Source of the DNA: Strix aluco
Lineage: Eukaryota > Chordata > Aves > Strigiformes > Strigidae
Length of the DNA stretch: 64,000 bases
Reading direction: 5' to 3'
Assembly: GCF_031877795.1 (NCBI RefSeq)
Contig: NC_133942.1
Span: forward strand, 4,278,001-4,342,000
Under the pieces are notes generated by a model. That model searched no databases. It saw only the letters and a list, made by a program, of their open reading frames with translations, and had not been told where the DNA came from. Numbering within the stretch: the stretch's first letter is position 1; every line of letters begins with the position of its first letter. This document shows, piece after piece, positions 1 through 11,100 of the stretch. The position numbers and the translations under genes are program-made.

Positions 1-390
1 ACCCCCCAAATAACCTGGGATGAGGGCAACCACAGGCACCGCTTCCTCACTGGACTGGGACCACTGAGTTTCCTCCAGCAATGGCTTCGCACCCAAAGGA
101 AGCACAGGTCAGTGGATGAGTTCCCTGAGGTGAAGCTCCCTCAGAGCGCCTCGTTCCCTCGGGGGCGGGGGCAGCCGCTGGGCCTCAGGGCTTCACTTAG
201 CATCAGGGTCCAGCCTCTCCGCGCTCGGGGTCCCCCCCGAGGCCGGGCCCCTGAGAGGAGGAGGGGATCCCGTCCCCGCTCCGCTGCCACGCACGGAAAA
301 AGGGCGGGAAATTGCCTCAGCGCCGCTTCCCACCCCCCCCCCCCTTCCCCCTCCTCCGTCACCTACCGCCGCGCGCCGCCAACGTGTGAA

Positions 391-400
391 GTCACGTGAC
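391..400. promoter_or_regulatory. Perfect GTCACGTGAC palindrome (E-box / CLEAR / USF type)
   Basis: The ten-base palindrome GTCACGTGAC lies inside the CpG island. This sequence is the core bound by USF and by MiT/TFE factors (the CLEAR element of lysosomal genes). Binding is inferred from the motif only. Confidence 0.6.
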
Positions 401-682
401 GGGTGGGCGGCCTTAAAGGGACCGCGCGCGCCGCCTCTCTCCTCCTCCCTCGGCTCCGTGAGGCGCCGGGCCCGCCGGCACGTGTCCCTCCCGCCCGCTT
501 CCCCCCTCCCCTCACCGGCGGGAAGGCCATGGGCGGCGCTGCAGGGGCGGGCGGATCCCGGAGAGGAGGGAAACGACAGCAGCAGGCAGCCCTGCCCGCC
601 CCGCCGGCTTTTATGGGCCGCCGCCCCGCCGGGGGGAGGTGGGGGGGGGTGAGGGGGGGAGAGGCGGAGGGGATGGGCCGGG

Positions 683-692
683 GCGCATGCGC
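683..692. promoter_or_regulatory. NRF1 consensus palindrome
   Basis: GCGCATGCGC matches the NRF1 consensus exactly and lies 290 bases from the CACGTG palindrome in the same CpG island. NRF1 sites of this kind are typical of constitutive CpG-island promoters. Confidence 0.6.
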
Positions 693-1040
693 GCGGCGCC
701 CGCCCGCCGCGTGGCGCCCCCCCTTACTCCTCCCCTATCCCGGCGTGCCCCGCGCGGGGCGGGGGGGTGCGCGCTGCTTCCCGCTCCGAGGCGGCGCCTC
801 TCCCGCTCCTCACGACGCCCGGCAGCGGCTTGGGCCCCCCCTGGGCTGCCTCAGCGCGGGCAGCTCTCCACACGCAGGCTGGGGTGCTCGCTGTGCCCCG
901 TGTGAGGGGAGTGGGACCCCCAAGGGGTTAAAACAGCCCCCCCATACCCCCCCCAGAAACGGGGTGGTAGCGGCAGCCGGCTCCCCGCCTCGGGGTGAGC
1001 ACCGGGGCTCCCCGGTCGCTGTGGAAATGCGTTTTCCCTG

Positions 1041-1550
1041 CAGGAGCAAATGCTTGACGCCCAGCGGTTGGTGGTGCTGCAGCTCTGGCCAGCGTTTCCT
1101 CACCCGTCAAAAAACATAAGAGGTGATTTTATCCCATCTCCTACCCACTTGCCGGAAAAAAGCAGAAAGCCCCTCACCCTTTTTGCAGCAGCAGGAGGGG
1201 TTGGAGTTGAGGCAATTCGGGGTTCAGACCTTCCCGTGCGTCCTTTGCTCATCCTCTCCCTCCAGTGCTGGGCCTGGCTCCCTGCTGGGCTGCAGCTTTG
1301 GAAGGGGAGAGCCAGGGCTCTCTTAAATCCCACCCAACCCGTGCTGGGAGGAGAGATCTTGATAAAGAGTCAAATTTCCTTTTTTTTTTTTTTTTTTTTT
1401 TTCCAGTTTGGAGATGAAAAGCCTCCTAGAGCTGGCCCCAGGAATCCCTCCAGTGACACTGCAGAATAGACCCGGCCCTGACGTAGCAGGTATTTCTGCG
1501 GTCAAAGCACGAGCAATTCTGCTTTGAATAAATAGCTGGAAACCTCCCAG
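1041..1550 (+). other. Possible short spliced plus-strand transcript (3' exons)
   Basis: A pyrimidine tract and CAG at about 1,040 precede a candidate exon that ends at an AG|GTGATT near 1,120. A long T-run followed by CCAG at 1,405 precedes a second candidate exon, and AATAAA lies at about 1,527. This could be the tail of a short RNA starting in the CpG island. No frame carries convincingly through both exons, so I do not call a protein. Convergence with the AP3B2 signal at 1,832 fits two gene ends meeting here. Confidence 0.2.
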
Positions 1551-1831
1551 GACTCCTCAGATCCCGAGTCAGGACAGAACACTTCCTGCCCTCCGCCAAG
1601 CCCCAGGGAGCTTTACCCCCACCCTGTCAGTGCCGGGTTTTCTCCAAGAGCCAGCAGCCACCTGATTCAAGCAGTGCCATTCCTGGTGGCCTAAGGGATG
1701 GCTGGTCCCCTGATGTCCCCTGCTGCTGCCCCGGAGAGGCTGGCAGAGCCCAGCATGGGGGCAGTTTGGGGCTGATCTGGACACTGTGCACACAGAGCAG
1801 AGGAGGGGAAGGGCGCGGGTTCAAGAAGAGC

Positions 1832-1837
1832 TTTATT
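1832..1837 (-). terminator. AP3B2: AP3B2 polyadenylation signal AATAAA
   Basis: TTTATT on the plus strand reads AATAAA on the minus strand, about 300 bases beyond the AP3B2 stop codon. It defines a short 3' UTR of about 300-320 bases. Confidence 0.75.
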
Positions 1838-2134
1838 GGGAGATCCTGGCCATAATAAATAGGGGTTACACTAGGTGACGGTGGTGAGGGGCTGGAGGCA
1901 CGCTGTGTTCCCGAGGGGGCTGGAGCCCCCGCCGCCCCTCTGAGCGTGACGTCGCCCTGCATCCCATCCGCCCCGTCCCACTCTTTCCTCCCAGCGGCAA
2001 AGCTGGCCCAGGGGTCGCTGCCTGCCGCCCCTCTGGGGATTGGGGCAGGGAATAACCTGGCAGAAATCGGGGCAGAGAGCGTTTCAGGGAGGGGGGTGGG
2101 AGGGCAGGGCTGTGGGTGTGGTGGGGCCCAGCCG

Positions 2135-5100
2135 TCACTGCGCCAGGGCCTGGACGATGTCCTTCACCAGCATGGTGCCGATAACCATCTTCTCGCTGTT
2201 GACGGTCAGCTGGGCCGCGGCACCCTCCCGTCGCTCCAGGGTGATGAGCACGAGGCTCCCGCTTGTCACTGTCTTAGCTGCGAACCTGCCCACGGGCAAA
2301 CACAGGGCTTCAGGGCGAGCTGTCCTCCTGTCACCCTCCCATCCCCCAGGATGATCCAGCAGGGACTGGGGAGGCGTCTGCCACCCATGGCCACCATCAC
2401 ACGTGGGTTCACACAGGCTCCTTGTCCTAAAGTGTTCCCACTGTGATTCAGGTGGGAATGAAGAGGTGACACAGCGCCTGCCTGGTCCTGCTGTGGGGAT
2501 CCGGCTACCTGTACTCGTTGTCGGCACCGCAGGGCACGCGGCCCACATTGGCAGCCGAGGTCACTTGCTGGACGATGGCGTGGTCGCTCCGGCATTTCTC
2601 AGGCAGCGTCACCTTCTCTGTGATCTCGCTCATGCCCGTCAGCTTCCCTGGAGCAGGCAGCAGAGGAACTTGCCTGTCTCTGGCCACGCACCCAGCCGCC
2701 GTGTCCCTGCTGGGCCCTGTTTTGCCATCCCCAAACCAAGCCCCTCCAGCTGCCAGCACCCTGCCTCTAGGTCCCCCACGACATCCTGAACTGGCTGCCC
2801 TGCTTGCTCCTCTCCAGCCCAGCAGAGACAGATTCAGGAAAATCCTTCTTCCACAAGCCTTCCTGGGCTTGTCCCTGTGTCCCTGCAGGGTGGCAGCAGC
2901 CACATCCCTGGGAATGGGCTCCTCCAGTGAGCGGCAGCGATGGGGCCGGGTGCTGCAGGACACTGAGCACCCCCTGCTCCGCACAGACCCCCATCCACGG
3001 GGCCAGGGTGGGGATGCTGCTGTTTCAGGAGCACGGGGACGTGAGGACAGGGTGTCCCCATCTCTCACCAGACATGGTGGCTGGAAGTGCCAGGGGTGGC
3101 ACGAGCCCTCCCTGCTGTGCAGAGACCAGGTGGGGCCACCCTGGCACCAGGATGGTCACCCCAACCCACAGGTTGCGGGGCGTAGGAGGGGGGTGAGGGG
3201 AGCAGAGCTAGTCTAGGGGCCTGCCGAGCAGCCACTTACCCTCGCCCAGCCGCGCGAGGTGCTCTAGGGCCACGGCGAGGGCGGCAGAGGGGACAAAATG
3301 GGGGGTGAGCGTCGGTGCTGGGGCGGTGGGTGCCCGCGCACCGCCCTGTCCCCATCCCTGTCCCCCACTCACCCTGCTCCTTCTTGAACTCGTTCTCGCT
3401 CATGAAGACGGGGGCCATGAGCTCCCCCACGGGTGGCTGGATGGAGACGTAGAAGTGGCGGGTGTGGGTGCTGGGGAGACAGGTGGGTGAGGGGGGCACA
3501 TGCTCAAAATGTCCCCCCCCACTGTGTCCCAATTCCTGTCCCTGCCGTAGGCTGGAGGGAAACTGAGGCACAAAAGGCCTCAGGAATAGGAGGAACCTGT
3601 CAGGCTGGACCTGGGGCTGCTGCCTCCTCCTTGTCCCCTGCAGGGAGCCCAGTGCCTTTCCTGCTGTCCCCTGACCACCTCATGCCCACCCCAGTGTCCC
3701 CCCTCCCCTGGAAGGACCCTGGTGCCTGTCCTGGTGTCCCCAATCCCCTGGAGGGACCCTGCCCCACTGTCCCCTGGGGCACCCCATCCTCCATCCTCTG
3801 GAAGGATGTTGGTGGCTGTCTGGCTGTCTTCAGTGCCCTAGGGTGCCCCATACTGTGTCCTGCTGTCCCTTGTCCCCTGGGGTACCCCATGCCCTGTCTG
3901 ACTGTCACTTGTCCCCTGCTGCTCCATGTCTTTTGGCGGGATGTCGGTGCCCATCCCACTTTCCCCATCCCCTAGGGCACCCATGCCCTGCCCTCCTGTC
4001 CCCCATCCCTGGAGCACCCCATGCTGCCTCCATCCCCTGGGACACCCGTCCTGTCCTGCCCGCTGCCCGCCACCGGGCACTCACCACAGCTGGAAGTTGG
4101 CCGCCTGGGTGGAGTCGCAAAAGTCGATGCCCATCACCACGCTGGCCGTGTCCCCAGGTGCCAGGCGCTCTGAAACCACAGGGCTGCCACCGTGTCCCAT
4201 GTCCCCTCCACCAGCCAACCCCTGTCCCTGTCCCCCCTCGCAGCATCACAGCCGTGCCATGCCACGCTGTGCCATACCAATCTCGGGGAACTCCTGGATC
4301 CTCATGCCGGAGAGTGGCTTGGGCTCGCTGACCCGCAGGCTCTTCACCTCGGCGTCAGTGTTGTTGGAGATCTGGATCTGGACGGCCACCATGTGGGGGT
4401 CCCCCGGGAAGGGTCGGCGGCTGAAGCAGTACTCGACCGAGAGCCCCTCACCCGCCATGCGGTGCAGCAGCTCGTAGGTCCTCACCGCACCGAACGCTGG
4501 GCTCAGCAGCTGCAAGGGACCGAGGGACTGGTGTGGGCTGCCCACCCATTCCCTGCAGCCCCCGCTGGAGGCAGGAGTCCTGGGAGCCCCCCAGGAAGGG
4601 TGTGGGGGACACTTACGGCGGGTGCCAGGGAGGTGTCGGTGAGCGTGAGTCCCTCCAGGTCGGTCACCAGGCTGGTGGAGACGATGCTGCTGGAGGGGAC
4701 GGGCTGGGGAGGAGGCGGGGTGACTGCGGGTTGGGGAGAAAAGAGTTAACAGAGCTCTGACAAGCCACAGCCCCATGGGGACAATCCCAGTGGCATAGCC
4801 CCATGGGCCAGCCCTGGTGGCACACCGGCATGGGGACAACCCTGTAGGCACAACCGCGTGGGCACGACAGTCCCGTGGGCACAGCGCCAACAGGGACAGC
4901 CCCGCTGGCACAGTCACCTGTCCCACAGCCAGCCTCTGGGGACAAGGACTGCTCACCCCACCCGTCCCCATCCCTGCTCAGCAAGTCCCAAAGGACCTGC
5001 GGGGCCCTGACCCCACTGGGGCGAATTCCCGTGCCTCAGTTTCCCCAGCACCACCACAATGGCCATCTCCTGCCTGCCCTGGGCAGCCACTCACAGTCAT

Positions 5101-8100
5101 CCAGGTCGAGCAGGGAGATCTCCTTGGGGCCAGCCCTGCTGCTGGGGGGCTGCAAGAGGACAGAGAGATTGGGGGGGTGTGTGTGAATGGGGGATCTGGG
5201 GGTCCCCACACTGCCCCCCAGCTCAGCCCGGCCTCACCGCCTTCCTCCGCTTGGCCTCTGTCTCAGACCCAGAGTCGGAGCCTGAGGAGCTGCTCTCAGA
5301 GGCGCTGGCCTCCTCTGATGAGGTCTCGGCACGGCCCTTCCTCCCCTGCGGTGCCTTCTTCTTCTTGGCCTTCTTTGCCCCCTCCTCCTCCTCTTCTTCC
5401 TCACTGGGGCTGCGGGGACAGCCCAGCTCAGGGGGGGCTGGGGTGCGGGTTCGGGCAGGGACTCCCCGCCTTCCCAGGGGGTACCTGCCCGCGCTCCCTG
5501 GGGCTGCCTTCTGGGACCCTTCCTTCTCCTTCCTCTTCGGCCTCTTCTCCTCCTCCTCCTCCTTGTCCTCTGACTGCTCCCCACTGCCTTCCTCCTCATC
5601 TTCCTCCTCCTCTTCCTCGCTGCCAGAGCTGGAGCTGCCGGAGCTGCTGCTGCTGCCGCTCTCCTCGCTGACAGACTCGGGCTCTGTGGGGGGGTCACAG
5701 CTCAGCCCTGCTGCTGCGTCCCCCCCATGGCTCCTGGCTGCATCCCACCACATCCCCCCATGGCTCTCCGCTGCATCCCGCTGCATCCCCCCATCCTGCT
5801 GCATCCCGCTGCATCCCCCCATCCTCCCACTGCATCCCCACACCTGCTGTTGCATCCCCACTGCATTCTCCCATTGCATCCTGCTGCACCCCTGCGTCCC
5901 TTCACTGCACCCCCACTGCATCCCTGCATCCTTCTGCTGCAGCCCTGTGCCTCCCTCACTGCATTTCAATCCTCTACTGCATCTCCACATCCACTGCCTC
6001 CCTCTTCATCCTGCTGCATCCCTCCCACTGCACCCCTGTATCCTCCCGCTGCATCCCCACATCCTCCTACTGCATCCTGCTTCATCCCAGCACCCTCTGC
6101 GGCCTCCCACTGCATCCCCACACCCTCCCACTGCATCCCCGCATCCCTCTACTGCATGCCCACTGCACCCCTGCATCTTCCCACTGCATCACACTGTATC
6201 CCCAGAACCCCCACTACATCCCTGCTTCCCCCCACTGCATCCCCGCATCCCCCTACCACGTCCCTCCATGTCCCCTGCCACGTCCCCACCAAGATGGGAT
6301 GTCCCCACTGCAGTGTCCCCTGCCTGATGCCCCACTGTGGTGGTCCCTGCCTCGTGCCCCCCATGGTGTCCCTTGTCTGATGCCCCATCATGGTGGCTCC
6401 TGCCCCATGCCCCATTGTGGTGGCACCTGCCTGATGTCCCTGCCACAGTTGCCCCCGCCCCATGCCCTTCCGTGCCACCAGGTCCTCACCGCTGTCCGCC
6501 GACTCCGTGGGCCCCGATTCACCCTCCGAGTCGGAGTAGAAAGGTTTCTCCACCTTCTCCTTCCTCTTCTCCCGGCTGGTGCACTTGGTCCACTCAGGAA
6601 CCTGCTGGCACAGTGTTGATGGAGTGGGGCCATCACCCATGGGTGGGGCGCCCAAACGGCAGCGCTTGCCCCGCTCCTGTCCCCAGGCGGGTGCGTAGGC
6701 CCCAGAGAGGGGACATGGGGCAACTGGGCAGCACCTGGGCACCTTCACGACCTTGAGACGATGCCCCCACCTTGGCCCTGCCATGCACGTGAGCACCCCA
6801 GGGTGCTCCACGCACCTCCACGTTCCTCACGGAGGGGTCAGGGGCCTCGTCTGGCCAGTCTGGCAGCTCCTGGTAGCCCACAGCCTTGGCATTGAGCAGG
6901 TGGGACAGGGAGCCCAGCTGGAAATGGTCCCGATCTACAGCGAAGTGAGAGGTGGCAGCAGCTCAGGGACAGCCATGCAGCACCATGGTGACAGCTGGCC
7001 CTGTGTCCCCATGCCCTGTGATCAGAGGTGGGTACCTTTGAAGGAGGACTCCAAGATGGGAGCGGGTTTTTGGGCCAGGAAGAGCTTCTTGGCATACTTG
7101 TTGAGGGCCCCGCTCTTCTCAGTGGGCACGATGAGCTGGCGGATGAAGCGAGCCCGGTCACGGATGTCGTAATTCTGGTCATACTTGGCCAAGTTGAGGA
7201 CGTACTGGGTCAGCAGCTTGCTCTGCGCCAGAGGATGTGCTCAGGGCCAGCCTCTCTCTCCCCAGTGGGGAAACTGAGGCGTGCCGTTGGGCCACATCCC
7301 TGGTACCTGCTTGGAGTTGGTCAGGTAGAGCTTAGCTGCCAGATTGATGACCTGCAACTTGACGATGTCCTCCTCGTTGGTAAAGGACTTGGCCATCTTG
7401 CGCAGCACGTCGGGTGCGATCTTGGGCACGTGCTCACAGTACTCGCCGATGAGCCACAAGATGCTGGCCCGTGCCATCGGCACCTGCAAAATGCCCCCGG
7501 GCACATGGCACCGCTGCCACTCCCCTGGTCCTGTGGGCCATGCAACGCCCCCACCCACCTGGATGTTGTCGGTGAGCTTGGCCATGTGCTTAATGATCTC
7601 GCTGTGCTGGGCCGGCTGCATCTGCAGCAGCTTTTTGATGACCACCACGGATTCGGCCACTACCAGCTCTGCGGGCAGAGACCCGGACCCAGTGAGGTCC
7701 TGCCCTGAGAGTGCTGGAGCCCCCATTTCACCCCCCACCACATGCACTCACCATCCCGGTTGGAGAGGAGCTGGACCAGGCCGTTGAGACAGGTGTCCCG
7801 CACCTTCCCAATGTTGGTGGCACAGCGCCCAATGGCTTGGATGGTGGCCGCCACGAAGTCCTTGTCCATGCTGCGGATGTAGGTCTGCGCAAGCATGGGG
7901 GACACACATGACATGTCACCCACATGCCAGTGCTGGCCATCCCCCCTTGTGGTGGTCACACATTGGGGCTCTTTGGAGCCACCCATGGGGTTGGCATGGC
8001 CTCAGCCTACTCCTCCTGGGGGAGCTCTCCTCCGTCCCCTCCATGGTGGTGTTTTGGCACCCAGAGCCACCCTGGTGGCCTCAGTATGGCCATGGCATAC

Positions 8101-11100
8101 CTGGAACTCCCGCAGGATGGTGGAGATGTTGGTCTCGTTGGCCAGGTTGGTGAGGACCTCCAGCTGTGGGAAAGAGGAAGAGATGGGTAGCATGGGGGCA
8201 TGGTGCCAGCGCACAGGGTCCTTGCTGTCCTCCTGTCCCCAGGGCATGGAGGACAGCTGCCCCACAGGGAAGGGCTCCATGAAGCCCCAAAGCCACCAAT
8301 GATGGGTTCTGCTGGGTGTTTCCAGCTCACCTTGAGGATCTTGATCTGCGTGGGGTCCGTGGAGCGAATGTAGAAGCTCTTCAGGTAGGGCTCAAACATC
8401 CCCTGCATGCAGAGCCAGCGGTGTTAGTGCCACCCCTGTCCCCCCCCTTTGGCAAGGCCACCCGCAGGCAGCTGGCCCTGGTGACGCTGCTGGCTAGCCC
8501 TCATTCTGATCCTGAGTCAACAGGGCCAATTCCTCCCACACTGAGCCTGAGACTTACCCGCCGTTTGATGGACATGGTGGCCACATTCTGCAGCACGACA
8601 TACTGCACCTCGCTGTGGAAACAAAGAGGGGACGACCATCAGCGGGCAGGGCTGACCCCCCCAGTAGGTCCCTGTGAAGATGGGGCAGGACCCACCACCA
8701 CCAGGCTGGTGCCACCACAATGCTGCCACCCCATGTCTGGACCAGGCTGGGCCAAAAAGCCCTCTTTTTTGGCAGTTCACCCCAATCCAACATTGACTTT
8801 TTGGGGGTCTCTCCCAGGGTCTTGGGGCTGCCCATGGGTCCCACCAACCAGGGTGGCAGGGTAGGGGACCACCGCAACCCAGGTGCCACAGACCTGTGAC
8901 TCCGCAGGAGCCGCACCAGCGCCTTGGCGATGACACCAACCTCCGCCTTGGGTGCCAGGTGGAAGTAGAGCTGCGCCACGGCCATCACCACCTGTGGGGA
9001 CACACCCGAGCATCATCCAGTGGGCGCGGGGACACCCCAAGGGATGACTGTGTCCCCCAGTGTCCCACCCAGCAGCACCTAGAGGAAGCCCATCCCTGGG
9101 GATACCCATCCCTGGCTGTTCCTCAAGCACCCCGGTGGCTCCTTGGCTGGTGGGGACATCATGAGCCCAGGCTGATGGACACCACCGGTGGCCTCCAGGG
9201 ATGGACAAGGCTGGGGCAAGGGGCTCACCGCGGCATTGCGGCTCTGCAGCAGGGGCTTGGTGTTGCGCAGGAGCAGGCGGTGGTCGGGGTCCATGACGTA
9301 GGGCTTGCGCTTGGCCAACGAGGCCGCCTCTGCCTTGGCGTCCTTGGCATCCTCGTCCTCGGAGCCGTAGAAAGCCTTCTCAGCACTCTCCTCCAGTAAG
9401 GACTCCTGCCAGTAGGTGGGACGCCTTGCACCCCCCAGGAGCACCTCTCCTTCACCCCACCTCCCTGAGGGCTCTCAGGGCACCCCAAGGCTCCTGGGGC
9501 ACCCCAAGGCACCCACACTCACATTCTGGTTGGGGCTGAGGAACTGGGTGCGTGCGTAGCGGGTCAGCATGTTGATGATGACCACCTGCCCCCACTCCTC
9601 CACATCAATGAGCAGGTTGCAGAGCTTGCGGTAGTTCTTGTGGATGAGGTCGATGCGCTCCGGGCAGACCTCCTCGAATGCCATCACCACGCTGCCGGCC
9701 ACCAGCTGGGGAAGGAAAGCCTGGGGTGACTCACCAAGGTGGTGGCATCTTCATCATGATGCTGGCTTGATGGGGATGGTGGCATCCCTGTGAGGATGCT
9801 GGTTTGGTGGGGATGGTGGCATCTCCATGAGGATGCCAGCTCAGTGAGAATGGCTGCATCCCTGCGAGGAAGCTGGGTTGGCAGGGATGGCTGCATCCCT
9901 GCGAGGATGCCACCTCAGCGGGGAGAGTGGCATTCCTGTGAGGATGCTGGTTTGGTGGAGATGGTGGCTTCCTCGTGGGGATGCAGGTTTAGTGAAGATG
10001 GTGGCCTCCCCACGAGGATGTTGGTCTGTTGGGGACAGCAGCATCCCCACAAGGATGCCAGCTCTTCAGGGATGGCTGCATCCTCATGAAGACACCAATT
10101 TGGTGGGGGGGACATCTGCATCCCCGTGAGGATGCCGGCTAAGTGGGGATGGTGATGTCCCCAGATTTAGGGGCAGGGGAGACACGGTGCCCTGCTCACC
10201 GTGGTCTTGTCCGCCAGCAGCTTCTCGATCACTTCGATGAGCTGGTCCTTCTGGTCCGAGTCGAGGCTGCGAGGGAAGAGCAGGGCAGGTATGGCCGGAC
10301 CAAACTCTCCCCCATCCCTGCCTGTGCCTGCCTGCACCAAGCAGCTGAGACCCCAGCACTGGCCCCTTATTGGTACCTCCAAAATTTAGCAGCTGACCCC
10401 CCCATTACCTGTACAGCTTGGGGATGGCATGAGCGGCTGTCTTGCGCACATACGGGGACATGTCCGAGGCAGCCTCCTTGATGGCCAACATCATGATGGG
10501 CACGATGATGGGCACACGGATGCTGGAGAGGACCCGCAGGGCGCTGGCACGGATCAGCTGGTTGGGGTCCTGTGGGGACATGCGGGGGGCTGCAGCACAG
10601 CCGTGGGGGGCTCACTGCTCCCCCAGACCCTCCCTGGGTCCCCAAACCAGCCCACCTTGAGTCCTCGCTGGAAGGTGGAGATGGAGAGCAGGGCCAGGTC
10701 CTGCTGCTCCTCTGCGTAGCGCACCAGGTAGACGTACACCAGCTTCTTCACCTACGGATGAAGGTGGTAGAGCCACCTCAGAGCCCCCCCAAAACGCAAC
10801 CCATCCCCAAAACCCTCCTTCAGGAGAGGCACCAGACCCTGGGGACACCCACGGGTGCCACCAGGACCATCCAAGACCTTCCTCACCTCGATGTTCTTGC
10901 AGGCAACATTTTTCACCACGGCTGGGAAGAGGTCGGAGGCGTTTTTACCCCGGGCGATCATCTAGGGGGCAAAGGAACAGCATGACACCGGGCGGGCAGC
11001 TCGGCACAGCTCGGCACAGCACGTCATGACATGGCACGGCTCAGCACAGCACGGCTCGGCACCGGGCCCTGCCGGTGGCAACAACACCCACCGCCACGAT

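Larger units (their letters stand above)
1..1830. other. Gene-free left flank with CpG island
   Basis: No protein-coding gene can be supported here. Bases of about 140-1,040 are extremely GC- and CpG-rich and look like a promoter island. Open frames in it are long only because the GC content removes stops. The right part (1,040-1,830) has ordinary composition and ends at the AP3B2 polyadenylation signal. The island probably serves a gene that leaves the window to the left, or a short plus-strand transcript; neither is proven. Confidence 0.6.

Noticed and set aside
403-1119. 238-codon plus-strand open frame in the CpG island
   Set aside because: Arg/Pro/Gly-rich translation of GC-saturated DNA, with overlapping open frames on both strands and no domain. 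It is explained by lack of AT-rich stop codons.
3236-3290. Possible extra AP3B2 exon with a GTAAG-like donor
   Set aside because: The exons on either side (3373-3470 and 2509-2647) join directly in phase and in conserved protein context ([17 protein letters not shown]), so nothing is needed here.
5059-6327. 422-codon plus-strand open frame, Ser-rich then Pro/His/Cys-rich
   Set aside because: It is antisense to the Glu/Ser-rich AP3B2 hinge exons and then runs through the CTGCATCCC minisatellite.
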